Notes: a model not told the origin generated them from the sequence alone. Shown: positions 35,051 through 43,344, numbered from the stretch's first letter. The stretch: DNA of 64,000 nucleotides from Streptomyces sp. SKN60 (GCF_026236535.1 NZ_JAHTMW010000015.1:1-64000), one strand, 5' to 3'. Translations and numbers: made by a program.

Positions 35051-35504
35051 GGCAGCATCGTCGGCTCGACCCTGGGCGGCCGGCTCGGCGACAGGGCCCG
35101 GGCCCAGGGCCGCACGGACCAGCCGATGCTGGCCGTGTGGGGCCTGCTGCTCGCCGTGGGCATCGCGCTGACGGTGTGGGGTCCCGGCCTGGTCGTGGCG
35201 CTGGCCGGCGTGGTCGTCCGGTTCGTCGCCAGCGGCGGCTTCGTCACCGACCGGCAGACCCTCGCCGGCACGGCCGCGCCCGAACTGCGGGCGACGTCCA
35301 GCGCGTGGCTGACCTCCACCATGTACGCCGGTACGGGTATCGGCGCCTGGGCGGTGGGGGCTCTTCGGCGACCTGTCGCTGAGCACGGCGCTGATCGGTG
35401 TGGCGTTCGCGGTGGTCACGGCGCACGGTGGCCTGCCGGTCAGCGCGCAGCTGCGCCGTGGCACGGCGGGCGCCGGTGTGGTGGGCGCGCCGGAGAGCGC
35501 CTGA
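35051..35504 (+). pseudogene. MFS transporter remnant
   Basis: C-terminal membrane half only: GSIVGSTLGGRLGDRARAQG (a loop motif of MFS proteins), LAVWGLLLAVGIALTVWGPG, RQTLAGTAAPELRATSSAWL. A frameshift near 35,355 moves the last helix (LFGDLSLSTALIGVAFAVV) into the next frame, and the gene ends with GAPESA at 35504. The N-terminal half is absent. No promoter or start. Confidence 0.7.
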
Positions 35505-35597
35505 GCCGGAGCGGGTCCGCGCGGTGGGTGACCACCGGCGTCCCGCACCCCCTGTGACCGGCTGAGGGCGCGGCGGCCCTCCCCCGCCGTCGCGCCC

Positions 35598-35957
35598 TCA
35601 GACCGCTTTCCGTGCGGAGCCGACAGGATGCGGCGGACGGTTGACGAGATCGGCGACCGCCGCGCCGTCCTGCCGGCTCTTCGGCGTGCAGAGCAGGATC
35701 AGGGAGGCGGGGGCGTCGACCGGGCGCAGCGAAGACAGCGACATCCGGATCGGGTCGCCGCCGGCGGGGGTGGCGGTGACGACCCGGGTGGTGAGCCCGC
35801 CCACCGAGTGGCAGCCCCACCAGTGGCTCAGCTCGGGCACGTCGGCGGCGAGCCGGCGGTACAGCTCGTGTACCCGCTCGTCGGCGGGTCCGGCTCCGGC
35901 CTGGGCCCGGAAGTGCTGGAAGACGCTCATGGCGAGGGGCTCCCAGTCGCTGTCCCG
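35598..35957 (-). pseudogene. C-terminal part of a split MmyB-type regulator
   Basis: Minus strand from about 35,957 to a stop at 35598: DWEPLAMSVFQHFRAQAGAG, ERVHELYRRLAADVPELSHW, GLTTRVVTATPAGGDPIRMS and LILLCTPKS. This is the end of the ligand-binding domain of MmyB-type HTH regulators. The N-terminal HTH half is at 38202-38381 on the same strand. About 130 central residues are missing from both pieces. The junction at 35,949-35,958 (GCTGTCCCGC) matches the terminal bases of the nearby IS5-family element. Confidence 0.65.
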
Positions 35958-35960
35958 CGA

Positions 35961-36180
35961 AGTGGTCAGCCACCGTCGCCGGCTTCGTGCACAGCACGCA
36001 CCACGGATGGGCGTAGAGGTAGCGGCGCCGGATATTCGGCCACCGTCGCCCGTACGCACTCGTCCCCGATGTCACCCGTAGTGCGGTCGCCTCACGCTCG
36101 TGAGCGACACAGCGGCCACCACGGGCTGTTAGCTCGGGGCACCCGGGTACCGAGCAAGGGGGGCGGGGTCTGCGGGGCAT
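35961..36180 (-). pseudogene. Phage-type HNH endonuclease, N-terminal part only
   Basis: ATG at 36180: MPRRPRPPCSVPGCPELTAR, then GRCVAHEREATALR, YGRRWPNIRRRYLYAHPWCV and LCTKPATVADH. This is the Cys-rich first half of the small HNH nuclease usually encoded next to terminase genes in actinophages. The frame then passes into the MmyB fragment just after the first His of the HNH motif, so the catalytic part is lost. Evidence of past phage or plasmid DNA here. Confidence 0.65.
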
Positions 36181-36201
36181 GAGGGTCCCCCTCCAAACGG
36201 G

Positions 36202-36360
36202 TTTGAAGTGGCGAAGAAGTGGCGAATGTGGGTATTGCAGTGGCGTTACCCGCTGTGGTATTTGCAGCCACCGAAGTGGGGTGAAGTGGGTGACGAGCGG
36301 GGTCGCTTCCCCACTTTGGCCGTGGTAATCGGTACCCCATTTGAAGTGGCGAAGAAGTGG
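36202..36360. repeat. Iteron-like GAAGTGG direct repeats
   Basis: A 21-bp sequence (TTTGAAGTGGCGAAGAAGTGG) occurs exactly at 36202-36222 and again at 36340-36360. Between them is CCGAAGTGGGGTGAAGTGGG (about 36,270-36,290), and the inverted form CCCCACTTTGGC at about 36,309. The motif GAAGTGG thus appears at least six times in 160 bp. This non-coding block precedes two small-peptide genes. Could be a replication or partition iteron set, or a regulator array; no Rep gene is visible. Confidence 0.6.
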
Positions 36361-36401
36361 GGAACCAACGGCGTAGCTATGACCCCCCGCCGTACGGCTG
36401 A

Positions 36402-36554
36402 ATGGAAGTCATGGCTCCCAAGACCGAAACTCGGCCCGTGTTCGAACTGCGCATCTATGGCTTCCACGTCGTCGCGCAGCGCATCTCCGGATGGCTCGTC
36501 ACCCTGGCGTCCCTCGCTGGCGGGGCGGCACTCACGTGGTGGACGCAGCGCTAG
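36402..36554 (+). CDS. Small membrane peptide A (50 aa)
   Basis: From ATG 36402 (or the in-frame ATG 36411): after a polar start, RPVFELRIYGFHVVAQRISG then WLVTLASLAGGAALTWWTQR. A short beta-like basic N-terminal part, one membrane helix and a WWxQR end. Paralogous to the ORF at 36737-36895. No homologue is known to me; likely a type of small peptide carried by Streptomyces plasmids or phages. The two copies sharing residues at the same positions argue that both are genuinely translated. Confidence 0.55.
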   Translation: MEVMAPKTETRPVFELRIYGFHVVAQRISGWLVTLASLAGGAALTWWTQR

Positions 36555-36736
36555 GCATCCGGCGCCGCTCTACGCGCACAAGCGCGATGAGCAAGTGCAC
36601 GTGGACAAGACCCACCACTGCGAGGCACGGCTCCGCGACCGGCTGACCGCCCGACTCCCGTAATTTCGCCTTTCGTCACCTCGCCGGACCTACTGTTCAG
36701 GCAGTCGACCCACCCGTCCGGAAAGAGGGCACAACC

Positions 36737-36895
36737 ATGTCCAAGCGCGCAGCGATGCCCGATCGCCACACTCGCCCCGCTCTTGAACTCCGCGTCGGTG
36801 GGCTGCACTTGACCGTGCAGCGCATCCCGGGATGGCTCGTAGCCCTGATCACCACGGCCGGCGGGGCAGCGGGGACGTGGTGGGCACAGCGGTAG
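36737..36895 (+). CDS. Small membrane peptide B (52 aa), paralogue of A
   Basis: ATG 36737 with GAAAGAGGG upstream. After a basic start it reads RPALELRVGGLHLTVQRIPG then WLVALITTAGGAAGTWWAQR. The pattern [RP]xxELRxxGxHxxxQRIxGWLVxLxxxAGGAAxTWWxQR is shared with peptide A, identical at over half of the positions, so the pair arose by tandem duplication and has been kept under selection. The stop at 36893-36895 lies 23 bp before the IS5-family element. Function unknown. Confidence 0.6.
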   Translation: MSKRAAMPDRHTRPALELRVGGLHLTVQRIPGWLVALITTAGGAAGTWWAQR

Positions 36896-37011
36896 GCCGA
36901 CGGGACTCAGTTCGGCTAAGAGCTGTCCCGCAAATGCTGGCCGGGTTGCACCCAGGTGAGAGCCGGGATATCCGCGAGCCTCCGGCACGGCGGCTGTGGC
37001 AGCCTGCTGAC

Positions 37012-37356
37012 ATGCCATGGGAGTTGCGAGAACATGCAGGCCGTCACTACGCCGTTCTCTTTCACTACTCCTTGCCCGACGATGCCTGGGCCGTGGAGCT
37101 GAGCGAGGCTGTGCCGGCGTCGGCCGAGGGGGACGAGACCCCCGACGCCGCAGTGACCCACGTGCCCGGTGCTGCCTTCTTGGTAGCGCTTGTCCCGGAC
37201 GAGGACTCGAATCTGCAGCCGACCGTCCGCGTCTGGAGCCCTGTCGAGCGCGTTGTCCCCTACGAGGTCATGCGCTGGTTCATGGAGCAGGTAGCCGACC
37301 AGGTAGAACGCTGCCGCATCGCGTTCGAGCAGGGGGAACCTGAAGCAGTGGAATGA
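37012..37356 (+). CDS. Hypothetical IS passenger protein
   Basis: 114 aa from ATG 37012: MPWELREHAGRHYAVLFHYS, then acidic soluble sequence (VTHVPGAAFLVALVPDEDSN, VPYEVMRWFMEQVADQVERC). No membrane segment, no motif recognised. It lies within the inverted repeats and ends 7 bp before the transposase start, so both are probably on one transcript. Either a fixed cargo gene of this IS lineage or an accessory/regulatory factor for it. Confidence 0.55.
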   Translation: MPWELREHAGRHYAVLFHYSLPDDAWAVELSEAVPASAEGDETPDAAVTHVPGAAFLVALVPDEDSNLQPTVRVWSPVERVVPYEVMRWFMEQVADQVERCRIAFEQGEPEAVE

Positions 37357-37363
37357 TCACGCG

Positions 37364-38134
37364 GTGACTGGTGTGATCACGGCGTCGGAGCCTTCCTGGA
37401 TAGCCCCGTTCACCGGGCTGAGCCCGCGTGCCTTCGGGAAGCTTGTGACGGTGTTGCGCCGCAAGGGTGCGGACGCGGCCCGCAAGGGCCGGCCGTGGAG
37501 TCTCCCGCTGGAGGAGCGGGCCCTGCTGGTCGCGGCGTACTGGCGTACGAACCTGACCATGCGCCAGCTCGCCCCCCTGTTCGGGGTCTCGAAGTCGGCG
37601 GCGGACCGGATCATCGACCACCTTGGGCCGATGTTCGCGCTTCAGCCCCGCAAGCGGTTCGCCAAGGACACCGTGCTCATCGTGGACGGCACCCTGGTTC
37701 CCACTCGGGACCACACCGTGGCCGAGCGCTCGAAGAACTACCGGTACTCCACCAACCACCAGGTCGTCATCGACGCCGACACCCGCCTGGTCGTCGTGGT
37801 CGGCCGGCCGCTCGCCGGGAACCGCAACGACTGCAAGGCATGGGAGGAATCAGGCGCCGAGGCCGCCATCGGCAAGACCCTCACCATCGCCGACGGTGGC
37901 TACCCGGGCACCGGACTCGTCATCCCGCATCGCCGAGAGCGCGGCCAGACCGAACTGATGGACTGGAAAGAGGAACACAACAAGTCCCACAAGCAGGTCC
38001 GGGCCCGGGTCGAGCACGTCTTCGCCCGCATGAAGACCTGGAAGATCCTCCGCGACTGCCGTCTCAAGGGCGACGGCGTCCACCAGGCCATGCTCGGCAT
38101 CGCCCGGATGCACAACCTCGCCCTCGCCGGATAG
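37364..38134 (+). CDS. IS5-family transposase
   Basis: 256 aa, intact. N-terminal HTH_Tnp_4 domain (WSLPLEERALLVAAYWRTNL, GVSKSAADRIIDHLGPM) followed by DDE_Tnp_4 with Asp in VLIVDGTLVPTRDH, Asp in TIADGGYPGTG and Glu in VRARVEHVFARMKTWKILRD. GTG start at 37364. In contrast to the element at 3608-5111 it needs no frameshift and has a full catalytic triad, so this copy may be mobile. Confidence 0.88.
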   Translation: MTGVITASEPSWIAPFTGLSPRAFGKLVTVLRRKGADAARKGRPWSLPLEERALLVAAYWRTNLTMRQLAPLFGVSKSAADRIIDHLGPMFALQPRKRFAKDTVLIVDGTLVPTRDHTVAERSKNYRYSTNHQVVIDADTRLVVVVGRPLAGNRNDCKAWEESGAEAAIGKTLTIADGGYPGTGLVIPHRRERGQTELMDWKEEHNKSHKQVRARVEHVFARMKTWKILRDCRLKGDGVHQAMLGIARMHNLALAG

Positions 38135-38201
38135 GCGAGCGGCCCACATGGTGACCCGCCTTTCCCGAGACGACTTGGAGATCATTTACGGGACAGCTCT
38201 T

Positions 38202-38381
38202 AGTTGGAGCCAGGTGTACCAGGCGATGCTCACGCCGGAGAGGGAGGCGACCTCCTCGCGGCGCAGCCCGGGGGTGCGGCGGCGGGACGTCGCGGGCAGG
38301 CCCACGTCCTCGGGCTTCAGCAGGGCGCGGTGGGCCCGTAAGAACGCACCGAGCTCCCGGCCCGGCCGCGGGAGTGGACAT
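38202..38381 (-). pseudogene. N-terminal part of a split MmyB-type regulator
   Basis: ATG 38381 starts MSTPAAGPG in one frame; after a one-base shift near 38,360 the HTH domain reads GRELGAFLRAHRALLKPEDV, SRRRTPGLRREEVASLSGVS and AWYTWLQ, where the IS5 right end begins. Normal proteins continue with WYTWLEQGR and a ligand-binding domain; that end is found at 35598-35957. Broken by both insertion and frameshift. Confidence 0.75.
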
Positions 38382-38451
38382 GGAGTGACTCCTTCACGCG
38401 TGCCCGGGCTGGACCCGGACATGTCAGTTCGCACGGGTGCGGCCCGCCGCC

Positions 38452-38661
38452 CTAGACCCCCGGCAGGGTGTCCTGTTCCACCTCGTGGCGGCGGGTGCGG
38501 ATGTCCGGGCCCGCCGGGTGGAGTTTGGCGTCGCAGGCCGGGCCCAGACCCGTGCGGCGGGATTCCGGGCCGGTCAGGGGGCGGCCGCACAGCCGGCAGC
38601 GGACCCGGCGGGTCTCGGCGGGCGCGGAATCGAGGTCGATTGCCAGTGGTTCATCTCCCAT
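38452..38661 (-). CDS. Small zinc-ribbon protein (DUF6011 type)
   Basis: 69 aa if started at the ATG giving MGDEPLAIDLDSAPAE (38661), or 75 aa from 38679. Contains VRCRLCGRPLTGPESRRTGL and GPACDA, a CxxC...GxxC metal-binding pattern of a family common in actinobacteria. Divergent from glutathione peroxidase. Role unknown. Confidence 0.65.
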   Translation of the reverse strand: MGDEPLAIDLDSAPAETRRVRCRLCGRPLTGPESRRTGLGPACDAKLHPAGPDIRTRRHEVEQDTLPGV

Positions 38662-38699
38662 GCTGAGATCAAACCCCATTGGTGTGACAAGGAGCTCCT

Positions 38700-39182
38700 A
38701 TGAGCCTGTATGACATCCCCCTGACGACCCTGGCCGGTGATCCGGTCTCGCTCGGCGACTTCCGCGACAAGGCCGTCCTGGTGGTCAACGTGGCCTCCAA
38801 GTGCGGTCTGACCCCGCAGTACGAGGGCCTGGAGCGGCTGCAGAAGGAGTACGGGGAGCGCGGCTTCACCGTGCTCGGCGTGCCGTGCAACCAGTTCGCG
38901 GGGCAGGAGCCGGGCAGCGCCGAGGAGATCGAGACGTTCTGCTCGACGACGTACGGGGTGAGCTTCCCGCTGCTCGCGAAGACCGAGGTCAACGGGGACG
39001 GGCGGCACCCGCTCTACGCGGAGCTGACCAAGGTCGCGGACGCCGACGGCGAGGCCGGCGACGTGCAGTGGAACTTCGAGAAGTTCCTGATCGGGCGGGA
39101 CGGCGCGGTCACCCGCTTCCGGCCGCGCACCGAGCCCGAGGCCGCGGAGATCGTCAGCGCCATCGAGGCCCAGCTTGTCTGA
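38700..39182 (+). CDS. Glutathione peroxidase-type thiol peroxidase
   Basis: 160 aa thioredoxin-fold enzyme. Catalytic Cys35 in NVASKCGLTPQYEGLE, Gln in PCNQFAGQEPGS, Trp-Asn in VQWNFEKFLIGRDG. As Streptomyces lacks glutathione, it likely uses thioredoxin or mycothiol. ATG 38700 is preceded by AAGGAG. Its stop overlaps the next gene's TTG start. Confidence 0.93.
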   Translation: MSLYDIPLTTLAGDPVSLGDFRDKAVLVVNVASKCGLTPQYEGLERLQKEYGERGFTVLGVPCNQFAGQEPGSAEEIETFCSTTYGVSFPLLAKTEVNGDGRHPLYAELTKVADADGEAGDVQWNFEKFLIGRDGAVTRFRPRTEPEAAEIVSAIEAQLV

Positions 39183-39942
39183 CCTGGGGGTGGTGGAGCG
39201 GCTGCGGGCCGCAGGCTGCGTCTTCGCCGAGGAGGAGGCGGAGCTGCTGCGCGCGGCGGCGGCCGGTCCGGCCGAGCTCGACGCGCTGGTCGAGCGGCGG
39301 GCGGCCGGCCTGCCGCTGGAGCACGTGGTGGGCTGGGCCGCGTTCGGGGGGCTGCGGATCGAGGTCGACGCCGGGGTGTTCGTACCGCGCCGGCGTACGG
39401 AGTTCCTGGTCGACCAGGCGGTGCGGCTCGCCCGGCCGGGCGCCGTCTGCGTGGATCTGTGCTGCGGCTCCGGCGCGGCGGGCGCGGTACTGCTCGCGTC
39501 CGTCGAGGACGCCGAGGTGCACGCCTCCGACATCGAGCCGGCGGCGGTGCGCTGCGCCCGCCGCAATGTGGAACCGCGCGGCGGCCGGGTGTACGAGGGC
39601 GACCTCTTCGACCCGCTGCCGGACGTCCTGCGCGGCCGGATCGAGGTCCTGGTGGCGAACGTCCCCTACGTGCCCAGCGGCGACGTGCCGCTGCTCCCGG
39701 CCGAGGCCCGCGAGCACGAGCCGCTGGTCGCCCTCGACGGCGGCGCGGACGGCCTGGACGTGCTGCGCCGGGTCGCGGCCGGGGCCGTGGAGTGGCTGGC
39801 CCCGGGCGGCCGGCTGCTGTGCGAGACGAGCGAGCGGCAGGCCGCCCGGGCCGTCGCCGCGGTCACCGCCCACGGCCTGACGGCCCGGATCGTCACGGAC
39901 GAGGAGCTATACGCGACGGTCCTGGTGGCGACCCGGCCGTAA
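39175..39942 (+). CDS. HemK-like protein N5-glutamine methyltransferase
   Basis: 255 aa SAM-dependent methyltransferase. Motif I VCVDLCCGSGAAGAVLL, then HASDIEPAAVRCARRNV, and the NPPY-like NVPYVPSG (here Asn-Val-Pro-Tyr), typical of the putative PrmC paralogue of actinobacteria. TTG 39175 overlaps the peroxidase stop; GTG at 39190 is an alternative start. Probably cotranscribed with the peroxidase. Confidence 0.85.
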   Translation: MSDLGVVERLRAAGCVFAEEEAELLRAAAAGPAELDALVERRAAGLPLEHVVGWAAFGGLRIEVDAGVFVPRRRTEFLVDQAVRLARPGAVCVDLCCGSGAAGAVLLASVEDAEVHASDIEPAAVRCARRNVEPRGGRVYEGDLFDPLPDVLRGRIEVLVANVPYVPSGDVPLLPAEAREHEPLVALDGGADGLDVLRRVAAGAVEWLAPGGRLLCETSERQAARAVAAVTAHGLTARIVTDEELYATVLVATRP

Positions 39943-39965
39943 CAGCGCGCCCGTGACGGCGCCGC

Positions 39966-41354
39966 TCAGGCGGTACGGCGCTTCAGCCGGCAGCGGGCCG
40001 GGCCCAGGGCCTGGAGGGTGATCGCGGAGTCGAGCGGCACCTGGGTGTCGATCGCCTCCAGCTCGTGACCCTGAAGGATCATCGCGAGCGCGATCACCGA
40101 CTCCAGCATGGAGAAGTGCTGGCCGATGCAGGCGCGGGGGCCGCCGCCGAAGGGGAAGTACGCGTAGCGCGGGCGGGCGGCCTCGGCCTCCGGGGTGAAC
40201 CGGTCGGGGTCGAAGCGCTCCGGGTCCTCCCAGTAGCGCGGGTGCCGGTGGGTGACCCAGGACGAGACGATCACATCGGCTCCGGCGGGGATGGTGTGGC
40301 CGCCGATCTCGGTGGCCGCCACCGCCCGGCGGCCGATCGCCGGGGCGGCCGGGAAGAGCCGCATGGCCTCCTTGAGCACCTGGGTGAGGTACGGCAGGGC
40401 GTCGAGGTCGGCCGCGCCCGGGGTGCGGCCGGCCAGGACCCGGTCGAGCTCCTCGTGGGCGCGCGCCTGGTGCTCGGGGTGGCGGGCCAGCAGGTGGAGC
40501 GCGAAGCCGAGCGAGGTCGCGGTGGTCTCGTGGCCGGCGAGCAGGAACACCAGGACCTGTTCGCGCAGTTCGGCCGGGTCGAAGGCGCTGCCGTCCTCCT
40601 CGCCGGCGGCGACGAGCAGGGTGAGCAGGTCGCGGCCCCCGCCGGCCGTGCCGGCCGCGCGCCGCTCGGCGATGATCCGGTCGCAGACCGCGTACAGCTC
40701 CTCGTGGGCGACGGCGGCCCGCCGGTTCGACGGCGTCGGCCAGGACCGGGGCGGCTTGCGGGGCGAGTAGCCGCGGCGCGCCACGTAGGCGCCGAGCACC
40801 GGGAAGCAGCGCTCGACGATGCCGACGGCCTCGTCGACGTCGGTGCCGAAGAGGATGCGGGCGACGGCGCGCAGCGCGAGTCCGGTCATCTCGTGGACGA
40901 CGTCGACGGTCTCGGCGCCGCGGGCGTGCCAGCCGTCGGTGAGCCGGGTGACCTCGTCGGCCACGGCGGAGGCGTAGGTGTCGACGCTGCGGCGGGTGAA
41001 CAGCGGCTGGACGAGCCGCCGTTGGCGCAGATAGTCGGCGTCCTGGCTGGTCAGCAGGCCGTTGCCGAAGGACTCCCGGATCTCCTGGTAGAAGGCGTTG
41101 TCCTTGCGGAAGTTGGCGGCCTCGCCGGCCAGCACCTGCTGGGCGCCCTCGGCGGAGAAGACGCAGTGGACGGTGGCCCGCAGCCCGGGCGGTCCGGCGG
41201 TGATCCGGACGACGTCCCCGTGGTCGCGGCGGGCCTTGAGGAAGGTGCCGAGCGAGTCGTTCTTGAGGTCGAGCAGCGAGCCGAGCAGCGGAAGTCCGGT
41301 GAGTTCGGGAATCGGCGGAGTGGTGCCCGTGCCGGTCGTCGTGTTGGTCGCCAT
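39966..41354 (-). CDS. Cytochrome P450
   Basis: 462 aa. I-helix LVFLLAGHETTATSLGFALH, ExxR in VLKEAMRLFP, heme-binding loop FPFGGGPRACIGQHFSML with Cys ligand about residue 406, and the PERF region DPERFDPDRF. Length and the AGHETTA plus GQHF features resemble CYP102-like/class-II bacterial P450s of the CYP1xx group rather than the short Streptomyces biosynthetic forms. Monocistronic; redox partners not nearby. Substrate unknown. Confidence 0.92.
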   Translation of the reverse strand: MATNTTTGTGTTPPIPELTGLPLLGSLLDLKNDSLGTFLKARRDHGDVVRITAGPPGLRATVHCVFSAEGAQQVLAGEAANFRKDNAFYQEIRESFGNGLLTSQDADYLRQRRLVQPLFTRRSVDTYASAVADEVTRLTDGWHARGAETVDVVHEMTGLALRAVARILFGTDVDEAVGIVERCFPVLGAYVARRGYSPRKPPRSWPTPSNRRAAVAHEELYAVCDRIIAERRAAGTAGGGRDLLTLLVAAGEEDGSAFDPAELREQVLVFLLAGHETTATSLGFALHLLARHPEHQARAHEELDRVLAGRTPGAADLDALPYLTQVLKEAMRLFPAAPAIGRRAVAATEIGGHTIPAGADVIVSSWVTHRHPRYWEDPERFDPDRFTPEAEAARPRYAYFPFGGGPRACIGQHFSMLESVIALAMILQGHELEAIDTQVPLDSAITLQALGPARCRLKRRTA

Positions 41355-41455
41355 CGTGCTGTCTCCCCCTCGTGAGCTTCGGTGGCGCGTCGATTCTGCC
41401 CCAGGCGGGCGACGCTGTCCGCCGGGTTGTCAGTGGTGTCTGCGACGCTTCCCCC

Positions 41456-41968
41456 ATGAACGCAGAAGAGACCCACGAGGCGGGAGCGGGCGCGCCGGGG
41501 ACGGACGCGCCGGACCCGGTCCTGCAGCTGACCATCGACTGCGCGGACCCGCGCCGGCTCGTCCCCTTCTGGGCGGCGGCGCTGCGGTATGTGCCGGAGC
41601 CGCCGCCGGAGGGGCATGCGACGTGGACGGCGTACTGGCGGGCGATGGGTGTGCCGGAGGAGGAACTGGAGGACGGCGCGGGCGAGTTGCCGGAGTCGAT
41701 CGTGGACCCGAAGGGCGTCGGCCCGCGGGTCTGGTTCCAGCAGGTCCCCGAGCCGAAGACGGTGAAGAACCGGCTGCATCTCGATCTGAAGGTCGGCGGC
41801 GGCCGGACGGTGCCGATGGCCGTCCGCCGGGCCCGGGTGGACGGGGAGGTGGCCCGGCTGACCGCGCTCGGCGCGTCGGTGCTGCGCACCATGGACGAGC
41901 CGGAGGGGATGGACCACTACGCGGTGGTGCTCCGGGACCCGGAGGGCAACGAGTTCTGCGTCGTGTGA
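41456..41968 (+). CDS. VOC-family (glyoxalase-like) protein
   Basis: 170 aa with two beta-alpha-beta-beta-beta modules. LQLTIDCADPRRLVPFWAAA starts module one; RLHLDLKVGGGRTVPMA and VLRTMDEPEGMDHYAVVL with PEGNEFCVV (metal-ligand Glu) form module two. Divergent from the P450, 101 bp apart. Likely a detoxification or resistance-type protein; substrate unknown. Confidence 0.88.
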   Translation: MNAEETHEAGAGAPGTDAPDPVLQLTIDCADPRRLVPFWAAALRYVPEPPPEGHATWTAYWRAMGVPEEELEDGAGELPESIVDPKGVGPRVWFQQVPEPKTVKNRLHLDLKVGGGRTVPMAVRRARVDGEVARLTALGASVLRTMDEPEGMDHYAVVLRDPEGNEFCVV

Positions 41969-42056
41969 GCCCTCCGGGCCCGGGCGGCCCGGGGCCTGGA
42001 CTCCCCGGGGGCAGGTGCGCGGCGTGCCGCGGTCAGCGGGTCAGCGGATCGGCACG

Positions 42057-43289
42057 TCAGCGGATCGGCATGCCGGAGAGGGTGCGGGCGATGACCAGGC
42101 GCTGGATCTCGCTCGTGCCCTCGAAGATGGTGTAGATGGCGGCGTCGCGGTGCATCCTCTCGACCGGGTACTCGCGGGTGTAGCCGTTGCCGCCGAGGAT
42201 CTGGATGGCCTGGGCGGTGACCTTCTTGGCGACCTCGCTCGCGTACAGCTTGGACATCGAGCCCTCGGCGGAGGTGAAGGGCTTGCCGGCGGTGGCCATC
42301 CAGGAGGCGCGCCAGACCAGGAGGCGGGCGGCGTCGATCTGGGTGCGCATGTCGGCGAGCTGGAAGGCGACGCCCTGGTTGTCGATGATCGGTCGGCCGA
42401 ACTGCTCGCGCGTCTTGGCGTAGTCGAGGGCGACCTCGTACGCGGCGCGGGCGGTGCCGACGGCCATGGCGCCGACGGCGGGGCGGGAGGCCTCGAAGGT
42501 GGCCATCGCCGCGTTCTTCACGCGCTCCCCGTTGCCGGCCTGCTTGGCGCGCTCGCGGGCCCGGGCGAGGCGCTCGTCGAGCTTCTCCTTGCCGCCGAGC
42601 AGGCAGTGGCCGGGGACCCGGACGTTCTCCAGGACGACCTCGGCGGTGTGCGAGGCGCGGATGCCGTGCTTCTGGAACTTCTGGCCCTGGGAGAGGCCGG
42701 GGGTGTTCGGCGGCACGATGAAGGAGGCGTGGCCCTTGGAGCCGAGCTCGGGGTCGACGACGGCGACGACGACATGCACGTTGGCGATGCCGCCGTTGGT
42801 CGCCCAGGTCTTGGTGCCGTTGAGCACCCACTCGTCCTTGGCCTCGTCGTAGACGGCACGGGTGCGCATGGAGGCGACGTCCGAACCGGCGTCGGGCTCG
42901 GAGGAGCAGAAGGCGGCGACCTTGACGTCGTCGGCGTCGCCGTACATCTGCGGGACCCAGGTGCCGATCTGCTCCTCGGTGCCGTTGGCGAGGACGCCGA
43001 CGGCGGCGAGGCCGGTGCCGACGATCGACAGCGCGATGCCGGCGTCGCCCCAGAAGAGCTCTTCCATGGCCATCGGGATGCCGAGACCGGTCGGGTCGAA
43101 GAACTGCTGCGCGTAGAAGTCGAGGGAGTAGATTCCGAGCTTGGCGGCCTCCTGGATGATCGGCCAGGGGGTCTCCTCACGCTCGTCCCACTCGGCGGCC
43201 GCGGGGCGCATCACGTCGGCGGCGAAGCCGTGGAGCCAGTCGCGCACCTGCTTCTGGTCGTCGTTGAGTTCGAGCGTGAACTCGGCCAT
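42057..43289 (-). CDS. Acyl-CoA dehydrogenase
   Basis: 410 aa. FAD and substrate segments [40 protein letters not shown], the second signature [20 protein letters not shown] and the catalytic Glu in [20 protein letters not shown]. Fatty-acid beta-oxidation enzyme or close relative. Divergent from a TetR regulator; palindromic GTTAC sites lie between them, so TetR control by acyl-CoA is likely. Confidence 0.92.
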   Translation of the reverse strand: MAEFTLELNDDQKQVRDWLHGFAADVMRPAAAEWDEREETPWPIIQEAAKLGIYSLDFYAQQFFDPTGLGIPMAMEELFWGDAGIALSIVGTGLAAVGVLANGTEEQIGTWVPQMYGDADDVKVAAFCSSEPDAGSDVASMRTRAVYDEAKDEWVLNGTKTWATNGGIANVHVVVAVVDPELGSKGHASFIVPPNTPGLSQGQKFQKHGIRASHTAEVVLENVRVPGHCLLGGKEKLDERLARARERAKQAGNGERVKNAAMATFEASRPAVGAMAVGTARAAYEVALDYAKTREQFGRPIIDNQGVAFQLADMRTQIDAARLLVWRASWMATAGKPFTSAEGSMSKLYASEVAKKVTAQAIQILGGNGYTREYPVERMHRDAAIYTIFEGTSEIQRLVIARTLSGMPIR

Positions 43290-43306
43290 GATCCCTCCCG
43301 GCGGTG

Positions 43307-43344
43307 TGTTACTTGCGGTAACACCATTTTGTTACCGACGGGTA
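43307..43344. promoter_or_regulatory. TetR operators (GTTAC palindromes)
   Basis: Perfect palindrome TGTTAC-TTGCG-GTAACA at 43307-43323, 18 bp upstream of the acyl-CoA dehydrogenase start, and a second weaker site TACC-GACG-GGTA at 43333-43344. Their location just in front of the dehydrogenase gene fits repression by the divergent TetR protein. Confidence 0.7.

Larger units (their letters stand above)
36919..38200 (+). mobile_element. IS5-family element flanked by TA, with passenger gene
   Basis: Terminal repeats AGAGCTGTCCCGCAAATG at the left (36919-36936) and its complement with one change (CATTTACGGGACAGCTCT) at the right (38183-38200). TA dinucleotides border both ends (36917-36918 and 38201-38202), consistent with the target duplication of the IS427 group. 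Length 1,282 bp. Contains a 114-aa gene followed 7 bp later by an intact transposase gene. On the right it interrupts an MmyB-type regulator. Confidence 0.85.

Noticed and set aside
36202-36360. CRISPR array
   Set aside because: Only two full repeats, irregular spacing, no cas genes.
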